From Dioscorea cayenensis subsp. rotundata (Eukaryota > Streptophyta > Magnoliopsida > Dioscoreales > Dioscoreaceae), in NCBI RefSeq assembly GCF_009730915.1, contig NC_052475.1, positions 23,807,016 to 23,871,015 of the forward strand: a stretch of 64,000 nucleotides of DNA, read 5' to 3'. This document shows, piece after piece, positions 50,028 to 61,687 of the stretch. A program made the position numbers and the translations under genes. The notes beneath the pieces were generated by a model. That model was not told the DNA's origin, did no database searches, and saw nothing but the letters and a program-made list of their open reading frames with translations. The first letter of the stretch is position 1, and each line of letters starts with the position of its first letter.

Positions 50028-50958
50028 CGAATAACTTATTTGTAGTTTAGAAAACAACAATTGCATTAAAGTGCAAATACAAAATACATTCATCACATTA
50101 CATATTTCTACCCCGTGTTGGGCAAGTAGTTCTATAATGTCCAGCTTGTTTACATAAAGAGCATAAATTATGTTTGTTGGTATCAGGGTTTTGATCCATG
50201 TGCATGCGTCTACGTCTGATCTTTTTGTCGGTGGGTTGTGAATGAGGTTCATCGACTCTTAATGTTGATAACAGCTAATTCATGGCCGTGACCGAAAGAG
50301 ATCGGGAGCTTGAAACGCTGCGATCAGATCAGCGCGATCCCAACAAAGCGTGATTTATGCTCTTTGCTGAGACGATGCTGACTGCTAACTGCGCTGCAGA
50401 TGATGTGATGTGACTGTGTTGCGCTGTCTGATGTGCACTAAGCTGATCGACAATAATAATAATAATAATAATAATAATAATTTCTAGAAAATGTGGTTCA
50501 ACAATAATTTTTACTTAAAAATAAAAAAAATATATAAAGCAATAATAATAATAATAATAATAATAATATATTTTAAAAATATATATATATAAACCGTTAA
50601 AAAAGTTAGATTTTTTTAAAAAATAATAATATATATCTTAAAATAATATATATTTTAAAATAAATCCAGTTAAGAAATTATTTTATTTTTTTGGTTTTGT
50701 ATAAAATATAATAAATATTTATTAATAATAATTTAAGAAAATGGTTTAAAAAAAGTAAAAAAATATTTTTTTGTTTTGTGTAAAAATAAAGGGTGTTTTT
50801 GAAAAAACAAAACCCTAATATTTTATATTTTAAAAACACATAGGTGATGAGATGGGGTTGATGTGATGGTTTAATGGTTAGTTTGGTGAATAATTTGAAG
50901 TATAGTTATTTTGATAATTTAAATAAAAAAGAAGGCTATAATGAAAAAATGCCTCAGG

Positions 50959-50994
<36 letters not shown>

Positions 50995-52796
50995 TGTATG
51001 AAAACTACTTATAAAAAATTAAAAATATTTATTTTATAAATCAAATATTTATGTGGAGAACAAATATGCTCCACTGACGCTTATCATTTTAAATTATAAA
51101 AAAAAACAAACAAACAAACAAATGTGTTCTTTTGTTTTTATTGAAACTAAAAAACATTCAACATTTTTTTTTTCAATAAAATTATGGTTTATCTATTTTA
51201 TTAAAAAAACATATATACAACAAAATGAGGTATATATGATTATATGATTATTGATTAGAACCAGATCACTGAATTATTTGATGATAATAGATTTCATAAT
51301 CAACTTAACCATTAGTCAACAACATCTGGTGTAAAATATGGAATTTGTCAAATTTATTTTCATTCTTATGTTTTAGAGTTAGGTTGAGTATAACTTTAGA
51401 ATTATGGTGTTTAGGTTGCGTTTAAAATTTCAATTGTAGTACATTTTTCAAATAAATATTTTTTTCATTAAGTTTCGTCACTAAATTTAATCACAATTTG
51501 ACAATAAAATCTATAATATAATGTTTTTTGTAATAAAAATGATGTCTAATTCCTCATGTGCCGTATTCCTATGAGATCCCTTTGATGTTATGTATTAAAA
51601 TTTATTTATTTATTTATTATAAACTAATGGTAAACTAAGCCCTTTTCAACAACTTTATTCTAAATATCAAAAAAAAAAAAAAAAATTAGATGACATAAAT
51701 CAAAAACACATGCTTAAAAATATCATCAAATTTTTTTCTATAAAAAATATCAATATATGTGTATATATATATTAACAAAATATGACAAGTATATGTCAAA
51801 GACGTGTACATGCATGGAGGAAGTTTATCAAACACATGTGGCTTGACTTTACGTGAGTTTTGGTTAAGTTTTTTTTCTGAAATGAACACCTATGCAAAGG
51901 ACTTATAGTATTGTTTAGAAAAAAAAAATACTAATATTTAAAATAAATGAACATAAAAAAAGTACCTCAAGTTTGTTGGAGAGATTATAGTAATGACTAT
52001 CAACAGGAACCCAAAGAGCATGTTGTCTTTGTTCAGGAACTCCATCAACAGGAAAGACTTCTTCTGGTTGATACCAAACTCTATTTAGATAATTATCCAA
52101 ATTTTCTCCATTTTTGCTCAAATTATAATAATCTGAGAATTTTAAATATCCAATTTTTCTTGTGTAATCTCCATTGGCCTCCAGTGCAAGTTCATCATTC
52201 TCTCCATCACCATACCTCTACTCAAACAAATACACTAAATTAGAAAATTTTTAGACTTTGAATTAATTAATTAAAATATGAGAAAAAATGATTAATTAGT
52301 CATAAGTAAGGGTATTAGTTAGGTGGCACTTGAACACCATAACAAAAAGGTTATATATATATATATATATGCTATTTATGTTTTATTTTTATTAATTGAT
52401 TAAATAAATATTGATTGAATTTAAAATATGATTTATATTATTATTGATGAAATTAAAGGAAAGAGTACCTGCCAATTCCATAGACCAGTGTGAGCCCAAT
52501 AATTAGGGATGGTCACATCTCCAATTTGGAGATTAGGGTTTGCATTTCCTGCAACTCCATAGTGTATTACTCCCTTTATCTTGAACAAATTTATTAGAAG
52601 TTGCGTAGTAATCCCTGCATTAAGCTTATATACATACATACATATATGTATATATATATATGGTTACAAATAATTTTCTTTTAAAAATAATATTTTGAGA
52701 TGAGATGAAATATACCATGCCTAACCCTGTCATTGTGATAATAACTTTTTCACTCCCAATTTTTCCAAAACGAAATCTTCTCCCTACAATCAATAG

Positions 52797-52848
<52 letters not shown>

Positions 52849-53219
52849 CTAAAAAATTAGCCATCTAAAAACTTGATAATATATATAATATATATATATA
52901 TATAACTACTCAAAAAAATAATAATGATGATTGAATCCATCTCTGTGAATTGAGTGTTGTTGTTGGTTTCATTTCAACACCCAAATATTTATTTTTTTCC
53001 CCTTAATTATTCTATATGAACTCACTTGTAACATATCATATATATATACACGGCCTAATAACCACCAGTTTGTTTAACGGTCAAAATAAACAAATTTAGC
53101 TAATTTAGCAATCAAAATAAACATAATTTACATTTGCAACTAAAGCAAAAAAATGATCTCAGCCTCTTTAAACTAAAAAAATTAAAAATAAAAAAAAATG
53201 ATAAAAAGTGAACCAAACA

Positions 53220-53254
<35 letters not shown>

Positions 53255-53506
53255 ATTTATATATATACCTCCGAAATCAAAGTATGGAAGTTGGGAATCT
53301 TGAACAAAGCTTGGAGATTGAAGGAGAGGATTCATCTCAAAGGCATTGGGAACCACAATGCCTAAGAAGGGACCTTGCTTGTTTATTCTCCAAATCTCTT
53401 CCATGCTTCTTCTTGTTATAGCTCCATATGATAATCTCATGGTGTTCATACACATGATCACAGAAATACTAAGGACTACCACGACATTATTGATCATGCC
53501 TCCCAT
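48749..53506 (-). CDS. Bark-storage-protein-like member of the nucleoside phosphorylase (PNP/UDP) superfamily
   Basis: Exons (minus): 53269-53506, 52716-52783, 52469-52624, 51966-52217, 48749-49126; 363 residues with clean phases. From the 53506 start, MGGMINNVVVVLSISVIMCM is a hydrophobic signal peptide ending near SYGAI. Met 53554 is in frame but would put 16 polar residues before it; a TATAAA-like signal at 53575-53582 also favours the inner start. Then INKQGPFLGIVVPNAFEMNP, a family landmark; GVIHYGVAGNANPNLQIGDV and TIPNYWAHTGLWNW, the nucleoside-binding region; VDNAAYREFL; SPVDMETAAVAL and RALSDLAGG, the phosphorylase C-terminal motif. Bark storage proteins of poplar and tuber/vegetative storage homologues are secreted or vacuolar nitrogen reserves, and enzymatic activity is often unproven. 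Intron 4 (49127-51965) is 2.8 kb because of a transposon insertion. Confidence 0.92.
50105..50180 (-). pseudogene. Zinc-knuckle remnant of a MULE/FAR1-type transposase
   Basis: The minus strand reads CSLCKQAGHYRTTCP followed by TRGRNM and a stop. This has the C-x2-C-x4-H-x4-C spacing found at the C-terminus of MuDR/FAR1-type transposases. Only this tail is intact; upstream sequence on the same strand (to about 50250) keeps short matching text in changing frames. It supports the Mutator origin of the surrounding inverted repeat. Confidence 0.6.
50245..50452. other. GC-richer loop segment of unknown origin inside the Mutator-like element
   Basis: This ~200-bp part of the loop is clearly less AT-rich than the arms and has many gatc, gctg and gatgtgatgtg words. 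No continuous reading frame, domain or RNA fold was recognised. It may be captured host DNA. Confidence 0.45.
52798..52847. repeat. Long (AT)n microsatellite in storage-protein intron 1
   Basis: An uninterrupted AT run of about 50 bases. Similar but shorter runs lie at 52353-52370, 52648-52661, 52881-52903 and 53225-53250 in the same gene. Confidence 0.95.
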
Positions 53507-53554
53507 CTCTTTAGCAACACAAAGTGGGCAAGAAGAAAGATTCTGTGGTTCCAA

Positions 53555-54388
53555 GGTGTGGGATTACAGGTTTCCTTTATAATAAAAAAAGAAAAAATGA
53601 CTTGATTGTTATATTTATAAAACACTTTATATTGTCATGCTCAATATAATTTTATATATAAATTTTTATGAATATATATGATAACTAGAAAAAGCAACAT
53701 AAAGAGAAAAGAAACAAAATATATATAGAATACCCTTAATTATATTACACCTTCTCTTCTTCTATATTCCTTACTACTATTAAGGGAAGGTATTTATAAG
53801 CATTCAAGAGTTGAATACTGGATGGTTAGGATTGATTTGATCCAATGGTCCAAAAATACATGTACATGTATTATTAACAATAATGTCGGTTGATACAGTA
53901 CCATATGTACAGCTGTTACAGTGCTGCATTGTCGTTTGGTAGATCACTTTATTGACTATTGCTTAGTATCACATGGGTGTCTAGCTATTATAGTACCACG
54001 TGGTAGCTAATAAAGTTATGCTACATTATATATAAGGACGATTGCTACCTAGATCGATTTGATTGCTACAGTAAAAAGTCATTATTTTTAAAATATTTAT
54101 AACACTTCAAAGTTTTTATTAAGTGTCAATTTTGTATATTGAATAAACAATTGAGAGATGTCTATGTTAGAAATATTTACAAAATTTGTTAATTGACTAT
54201 ATCAACAGAAGTTATTAGAGTTCATGATAAACACAATCTCATACAGTTATCAATTTCCTTCTCATCTTGCTTTTTCCTCTCCTTACATTCTGTATATTAA
54301 ATTTTAACCAAACTAATAACAAGAAATATTTGGACTGTGAAGCATTATTTATCAAGTTTACCTCTTATATATGTTGTTAATTAATTGT
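53555..54388. promoter_or_regulatory. Upstream region of the storage-protein gene
   Basis: Candidate TATA elements on the minus strand are at 53575-53582 (TATAAAG) and 53790-53797 (TATAAATA). Past about 53870 there are several direct short repeats with gtaccat/gtaccac and gttgctac words. No gene is present. Confidence 0.4.
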
Positions 54389-54915
54389 TAACTTGGTATC
54401 TTAAAACTTGATTTCTTTATTAGAGAGAAATTAGAGAAAGATAAATAAATAAATAATAAACAACAACAACAAGAATTAAAGTTACATGTAAATAAGTAAA
54501 TAAGTAAATAAATAAATAAGTTAAGAAAGTGAAAGAAATTCCATGATATGCAAATGAAAGGGATCTCATTTATTGTGGGGGGCCAATTTTGGGCATTAGT
54601 CCAAACGTCTCCACGTCACATGCATTTTTCAATAACAAACATGTCATATATTTTTTTTCTTTTTTTTTTATTAAATAGACTAGTCATAGCTATTATAACT
54701 TGGTATCTTAAACCTCGATTTTTTTTTATTAGAGAGAAATTGGAGAAAGATAATAAGTAAATAAATAATAAACAACAATAACAAGAAGTTACATGTAAAT
54801 AAATAAATAAAAAAGTTAAGAAAATGAAAAAAAATTGGTGGCGTGCAAATAAACATGTCTCATATATTTTTGGGGACCAATATTAGGCGTAGGTCTAAAA
54901 CCTCCACGTCACATT
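54389..54915 (+). repeat. Two-copy direct duplication (~310-bp period)
   Basis: aacttggtatcttaaa followed by tcgattt / ttgattt, attagagagaaatt, aataataaacaaca, gttacatgtaaata and ctccacgtcacat occurs in the same order starting at about 54389 and 54699. The copies differ by many indels, so the duplication is older than the AIM1 intron one. Confidence 0.75.
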
Positions 54916-55096
54916 TTGAATATATATTACTCCATAAAAACAAATATGTCATATCATCCACGTGGCAAGAAACTTTGGTACTAATAAACATAAATTCATT
55001 GGCACATAATATATGTTCTTACCACTATTCTTTCATATTCACAACATTGCTATCATTATTAATTATTAATTTAAATTAATGCTATGTTTGATTACC

Positions 55097-55468
55097 GGGT
55101 AAATTTTTTAGTAATTCACTAAACTTTGGCATATTTTCATTTTGATCACCGAACTTCAATTTGTATCAATTTGGTCACTCAACTTTAATTTCATTTTATT
55201 TAGTAGTAAATCAAGATATTTCAACCTTCAAATGAATAATGTGGCTCTTTTTCAATGACATGGACATCTCTAATAGATTTATTAATGTGCCAGTAGGAGG
55301 ACTGACTTAGATTTTTAGACAGTCATGTAATCAATTGGGGGTTGAAATCCTTGATTTATTACCGGTTGAAATCAAATTAAAGTTGAGTGATCAAATTGAT
55401 ACAAATTGAAGTTCAGTGATCAAAGTGAAAATGAGTCAAAATTTAGTGACTTACTAAAAAATTTACCC
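55097..55468. mobile_element. Foldback MITE with MULE-type 10-bp target duplication
   Basis: The termini are GGGTAAATTTTTTAGTAA on each strand. The inverted arms continue for roughly 120-150 bp (shared words: gaacttcaatttgtatcaat, actcaactttaattt). It is flanked by TTTGATTACC (55087-55096) and TTTGATTGCC (55469-55478), one mismatch. Arm content (gtgatcaaattgatacaaa) is typical of small Mutator-derived plant MITEs. No coding sequence. Confidence 0.87.
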
Positions 55469-55478
55469 TTTGATTGCC

Positions 55479-55914
55479 ATATCTTTTGGAAGAGATTCAT
55501 ATTATTATTATTAGTATTATACTATTATTTATTTAATTTAACTGTTTTATGATTATTATATAATTTTTTTTAGAAGTTTAGTACAATATTTAATTCTAAT
55601 GGTTAAAATATTTCAAGAAGCTATACAATTGAATTATTGTTTTGTTGGAAAGAGGATGAAGTTGAAGTTTATAATATCCTATGCCAAGAAAAAAAATTTC
55701 TTTGGTTAAAAAAAATAGTGTTTCTTAAGACAGCTAGTCAAAAATAAGAAAAATCCACCAAAAAGATAAAACATATTTGATAAATTACAATTATTTATTA
55801 TTCATTCATTAAAAAAACCTAATTTATATTCTTTTTGTTTTTCCCTTTTTTGGCTTTATTTTTTTTTATAATAATGTCATTGTTAAATGGATTATAACAT
55901 TTTATTATCAATAC
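55479..55914. other. AT-rich spacer between MITEs
   Basis: No gene, repeat array or regulatory element could be supported in this stretch. Confidence 0.5.
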
Positions 55915-56744
55915 TAAGGATGCAAATAGGGTGGGGCGGGGAATGGGATTGCCATCCCCATCCTTGGTTTTCACAGGGCGGGGATTTCCCGCTTCAAAAT
56001 TCCCCGCAAAGGAGAAATTTCCTCCACTCACTCTCTTACGGGGATCTCCGCGGGGTCGGAGAATCCCCACGAGGTCAAGTGGTCCATATTCCATAACCCA
56101 CCAAATTTTTTTCCTAATTACACATGTAACACATCATATAGGAAATTAAAAAAATAATAATAAACAAAATATTCCTCAAAATAAGTATTATTTAATGTAT
56201 GAGAAACAACAAACTAACGAAGTAATCAATGATATAAAGAACTAAAGAATGAGAACTGCGAAAGTTGGGGTTTCATAAGAGATGTTCACTTACAAGTTGA
56301 GATTTCAATAAAGTTGATAAATTAATCAATTTAATCTTAATTTTGATATAACATATTTAGCTATAATAGGAAATAAAAAAAGTTTTTGATTAAAATTTTT
56401 TAAACAATTTTTCATATAATTATCTCCAGGTATTGCATCTGAGTAACACTATTTTTTATTAAAAATCTAAAACATTTTTAATAAATATCAAAAATAAAAT
56501 TTTTAAAATCCAAATATTTGGTCATTATAATATTATATCAATATTGAATTTTTTTAATAAATTAAATTAATCATATGAGTTATTTTTAATATAATATATA
56601 TATTTAATTTAAAAATCATGGAATCTTTCCACGGGGGAGCAGGGCGGGATCCCCGCTAGGGGTTTATTTTTGGGAATCCCAACTCTATCGGGGTGGGTCC
56701 TTGTGAAGAATGGGAATTCCTTGCCTGCCTCACTTATATCCCTA
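55915..56744. mobile_element. Probable hAT-type non-autonomous element with GC-rich ends
   Basis: The left end TAAGGATGCAAATAGGG and the right end, read on the minus strand, TAGGGATATAAGTGAGG are weak inverted repeats. Both sub-terminal regions are G/C-rich (gggtggggcggggaat and ccacgggggagcagggcggg) around an AT-rich centre, a structure also seen in the better-defined element at 57388. The candidate 8-bp flanks ATCAATAC and ATAAATAT agree only at 6 positions, so it is an old insertion or a boundary error. Confidence 0.6.
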
Positions 56745-57379
56745 ATAAATATCAAGCAATCAGAAATCAAACTGAGAGCATATTATATTTATATATATAT
56801 AAGACTAATTAATCAACCACTTTATTTAAAAAAAAAATTAATCAAACCAAATCTACTTAATTTAATAATATATGAAGCAAATGGTGCTATTTTATCATTA
56901 AATTCCATGCAATATATTACTGAATTAAAGATATTTTTAATTATTTTCATAAATATAACTTGTCGATTTTAATTAAGTCTCGTGTAGCAAGTTAGGTTTT
57001 TTTTTTGTTATGGCCGTTATTTCTTTATGTTGACGGTTGTTCCATTCATAGTAGAAAATTGTGAGTTTTATGTTTTTTTTATTTTTTGATATTTATTTAA
57101 GATTAATTGTCAGGGATATACACTAACGTGGAGTATATCTGCACATTTAATAACATTGTGCCTTTACTTTGCATATGTTTCGATTCTAAATCCCCCCAAA
57201 ACGAGAACCTTATTATGTTTTCTTATTATTTGTCGATATGTAATTTTCGCTTGTTCTAATATATCATGATATATCTATTTTTCTAAAAAAAAATATATAT
57301 TATGGAATGCAACACATATACTTATCTACATGCATGTGATAAAAAAAATAAAAATTTTATAGTGGTTTGCTGACCGGTT
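56745..57379. other. AT-rich spacer between hAT-like elements
   Basis: Nothing beyond (TA)n tracts (for example 56785-56799) and homopolymers could be supported here. Confidence 0.5.
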
Positions 57380-57387
57380 GTGACTTA

Positions 57388-57983
57388 TAGAGATGGCAAT
57401 AATACCCAAACCTGACTCAATCTGACCCGATCAGATTCGAGTTTGACGGGTAAAACCTAATTTGACCGGGTTTCGGGTCGGGTTTGGGTAAAACCCGACT
57501 TGTATGAAATTGAGTGCAGGTGCGGGTATGAAAATTCTAATACCCGACCCGTACCCGATCCGTACCCGATCCGAAATTAAAATTTCTAAAATATTTATAT
57601 AATATATATACAAATTTATATAATATATATACATACATACATACATATATATACTAATATGTTCTACAACTTAACAATTTAGGGTTTTTTATTTTTCCTT
57701 TTTGTTTAGTCTTGTAATTTTATAATTATTTTATTTTATCTTATGAAAAAATTATAATTACTTTTGAGTTATTTTTTATAAAAATTAATATATTTTGTAT
57801 TAATTTTTTTAATATGGGGGTGGGGGCGGATATACCCGCGGGTACCCGATTACCCGTCGGGTGCGAGTGTGGGTTGGGATTTTTAAAACCGGTCAGGTTT
57901 GGGTTTGGGTATACTAGCGGGGTAGTGGGTACGGGTACGGGTATAATAAAACCCGCGTATGATCCGACCCATTGTCATCTCTA
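57388..57983. mobile_element. hAT-type MITE with 8-bp target duplication
   Basis: The left end is TAGAGATGGCAATAATACCC; the right end, read on the minus strand, is TAGAGATGACAATGGGTCGG. Target duplications are GTGACTTA (57380-57387) and GTGACTTG (57984-57991), 7 of 8 matching. The sub-terminal regions are full of acccga/gggtcggg words, a common plant hAT-MITE pattern. The centre is AT-rich with (TA)n. No coding sequence. Confidence 0.9.
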
Positions 57984-57991
57984 GTGACTTG

Positions 57992-59438
57992 TAAGACTTT
58001 TTCTGTAGCAGGAACTAATATTACATTTAAAACCAAAGAAAAAAGAAAAAATTCCCATGCAAACATATCTATCAAAATCATTCGGTTTGGGTTCAATGTT
58101 CTGCGCTTGTTGGGCTAAAAAGGTATAGTTAAATCGAAACAATAAATTTTGGCCCACCAATTTAAGGTCTAGTTTGGAAAGGAGCCAGTTGGACCTACAT
58201 CACAAATCCATCTCAAAATGTACAATAGTACAAAGCAATTAAAAACACACACACAAAATTATACTAATAATCACATAATTTATATATATTATATGAAAAT
58301 TTGAAAGTTTATTGTAAATCTATTTTAGCCAAAGTAGAAGAAAGAATCAAATATATATTATTCATATCGTTAATTCTAGAGTTTAATACATCTTTTGAAA
58401 AAAGAATTAGCGAGGTGATCCGGAAAGAAAAAATTTTGTTTTAGATGTCTGATAATAATAAAATTTATAGTAAAAAAAAATCAGTTGACTTTAAAAATTA
58501 TGAGTGTTTAACCCTCCCTATCAACTCTAAAAAAAAATCCATTTTACTTCCTAATTAACCTTGAAAAAATTCTAATTGCAAGAGAGAATTAACAAAATTT
58601 TTACCACAAAATTCTCATCCTACAATTCAATTAGCATTAATTTATAAGAAAAAAATTTGTAGTATATATATATATATAATTTTTCAAAAATAGATCTATA
58701 ACACCAATTTTAGAGGTTTTATGCTTATTGAGTTCTTGTTTTAATCTTATACCCACTATTTTCTTTCAACCAATTTACTCAATAAATACTCCTCAGATAC
58801 GATAATGCACAAAAATAACATTAGCATTTTACAATCTCTAAATCAAATTACTTTCTGAATTCAAAACTTTATCATCTTGGTTCCTAATTTATAAAGAGTA
58901 GTGTACGTCCATGATTAAAGATTTACATTGCATGTAGTTAGAATTACATATTCTTTTTCAATTTAATATATCAAGCAGCAGATTAACTAAAAATATAATT
59001 AAATATCCCATAATCACTTGAAAAAAATCAAGAGAGCTTTCAAACAAACCATAGCTAGAAGCTAAGGCCCAAACAACATACTTCATACAAACAACTTATC
59101 AACACACATGAAGATATATATAGATGAATGATAAAAGAAGATGATCACTAATATATATAACATATACAACATAATTAAGAACAAGTGTTATAGGAGATGA
59201 GCTAATTAAGATTAGCAAGTCTCTTTCTCTCTCTTTCTTAATAAATTTGAGAAATGAAATGTAGTTCCCCAACTAGTCTGCTTGAAATCAAGTGCATACC
59301 ATCATGAGCAATCAACCTTTGGAGAATTTAGCAGATTGACTGCTCATGATGTTATATTCACTACTTCTTAATTAATCCCAACATGATAATGTACCTTGAT
59401 TTAATTTTTCCCACTGAACATATTCATTAATTAATAAT
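57992..59438. other. Intergenic region 3' of the bHLH gene
   Basis: AT-rich, no gene recognised. The last part (about 59200-59438) contains the probable 3' untranslated region of the bHLH gene, with a CT tract at 59221-59239. Confidence 0.5.
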
Positions 59439-60016
59439 CTACCTAAACCCAGCACCAAAAGTTGGTGCCCAATAATCAGCTCCATTTTCACTCCCAACAT
59501 GAAGAGTGCAAGACACTGGCACCAGACACAGCCCTCTACTTCTCAAGTCCTTTGCTTCATCATTCACAGCCTGATCATCACAATGTTTCATCTTTAATAA
59601 TTCACCAAACTTAGTTTCAATAATATTAATAATAACTAATTATATATGTGTACCTGATCTTTGGGACCTCTTTTCTTCATGTTGTTATCATTTAATAACT
59701 AGTTTCAGGAATGAAAAGGAAGAGTTAGTGAGTGAATGTGTTTGCTAATCATGCATGCTTTTTGGTGTTTAATTTAAAGGAACTCAGTGGCTGTAAAGCT
59801 CACAGCTTTGTTTAAAGAAAGAGATAAATGAATATAAAGTAGTTGTGTTCTTTGAGCTAACAAGTCAGAGATCCAAGAAAGCATATATACCTGACCAGGG
59901 TCTTCTGGAAATACACAATTTGTTTCCCCTTGTACTCCCTGCAAAACATCATCTTTCTTTAAAATTTTTACTATATTACATTTCTTAAACATCGAGTAAA
60001 TCGATATATATTCATT

Positions 60017-60047
<31 letters not shown>

Positions 60048-61652
60048 GGGTTTGGTAATTTTGCATTCCTTAAAACATCAAATAGATGCATATATGCTTC
60101 TAATTCTAGATGAGGGATAACTATATAATTGATGAAAAACAATACAACATATAATCATATATGCTAAGTCTCTTCTTTGTTCTCAAATTAAACGTCCGAA
60201 AACAAGGATAAAGGTTGACCAAGAAGATAAAGTTCTACTAAAAAAATGTAAAAAACGACAAAGAGTTATTTCTTTCACTCTATAGAGCAGTAGTGCTTAC
60301 TTATAATGAATGAAGAACAGTAGAATATATATATATATATATATATACATGTTATATTTCTGAGAGAGAGAGAGAGAGAGAGAACTTACAGATTGTCTTC
60401 TGCTACCTGAGGAAGTGGTCAAGTACGGGGAGCTCAGAGCCTGCATGAATGAAGAGAGAAAAAGAAAAAAGAAAAAGGAAAGGTGGTGAGTGAGTGAGTG
60501 AGTGAGTGCAAAAGTATAATAAACAGACACAAAAACCCATGACAAGAACAACACACCAATAACTAAAAGATGCTACATTAAACAGCACTGCCATCACATT
60601 TGCAGTAGCAGCTTTAACTGCGTGCTCTCTCAAACCATCTCCTTTCTTTCATCTCTCTCTTTCTCCTCACCAAACTTAAACAGAGATAAAGATAGAAACA
60701 CTGACCTCAATTTGACCCTGAAGGAATCTAATGTAGCCAATGGCTTCTAGCAGTACAGACGCTGTGTCAGTCTGGCAAAGGAGCCCATATGTCAGAAAAC
60801 CTTCTTCTTTTTTAAAATTTTTTTTTATCTTATTTTATTTTTGAAGACCAAAAAGAAAGTTATGCATATAAAGAGTGGTGGAAAAACAATCACACAAGTA
60901 CAGTGTCAAGTGTGAATGAATGAGAACTCTGAGATAAACTCTCTCCATTTCAAAGATATATATATATATATATATATAGATATCATAGAAGTTATCACCT
61001 TTCCAAATGGGGAAACTAGTTGATGAAGTGCAGTTATTCTATCACCAAGCTTTTCCTTCCTCACCTGCAACAAGTGACAAAGTTAAGTCTGGGAGCTAGT
61101 TTAGAGATCTATATGGACTATAGATATATTATGAATATGAATATGAAGAAGAAGTAGAACCTTGAAAGTAGATTGAGGTGAGGATGAGGCTTGAACTCTA
61201 GCCTTCTTGAAAGCTGCACCATTTGCTGTACTGTTGCACTATGGAAAGAGAAAAGGTAATTAGGGAAATTAAGGAGAAATATAAATAATAATTGAGCAGC
61301 TAGAGATCACCAAGCTTTATTATATATATTCAGTTGTGAAATCTAACCTCAGATGAATGGTCTGGTGCTTGAGCCTGTCTTTTCTCTGCCTTATTAGAGT
61401 TTGAGAAATCTAACATGCTACTACTGAAGCTTGTTGTGACACAAGACCTCCCTGCATGGATCTCATCACAAGTACTGCTCCCAGGACCATAAACATACCC
61501 ACTTTCAGAGCTCTCTTGTTTTACATCTCCACCACCTATGTGAGTGCTACTTGCTGATGAGTATACAACTTGGTCTTGAAATGGATTCAAACTCACACAT
61601 CTCTGATCTGCATCTTCTCCCACAAGTCCTCCCCTGAGATTATAATTATCAG

Positions 61653-61687
<35 letters not shown>

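Larger units (their letters stand above)
49516..50954. mobile_element. Mutator-like element with ~0.5-kb terminal inverted repeats, inside intron 4
   Basis: The segment 49516 to about 50030 is the reverse complement, with small differences, of about 50453-50954. Shared landmarks are ttcattatagcc at the outer ends, ccatcacatcaaccccatct, aactggatttattttaaaat, taacggtttatatata and gaaccacattttctagaaat at the inner ends. It is flanked by a 9-bp direct repeat, CAGGTTTAT (49507-49515) and CAGGTTTTT (50955-50963). A 9-bp duplication and long arms identify a Mutator-like element. The loop includes a short zinc-knuckle remnant on the minus strand (see separate entry). The arms contain (TTA)n and (TA)n tracts that differ in length. 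Confidence 0.88.

Noticed and set aside
49923-50252. 109-codon open frame on the minus strand in the hairpin loop
   Set aside because: Half of it is (TTA)n-encoded poly-Ile and the transposase-like zinc knuckle lies in another frame, so this frame is not the coding one.
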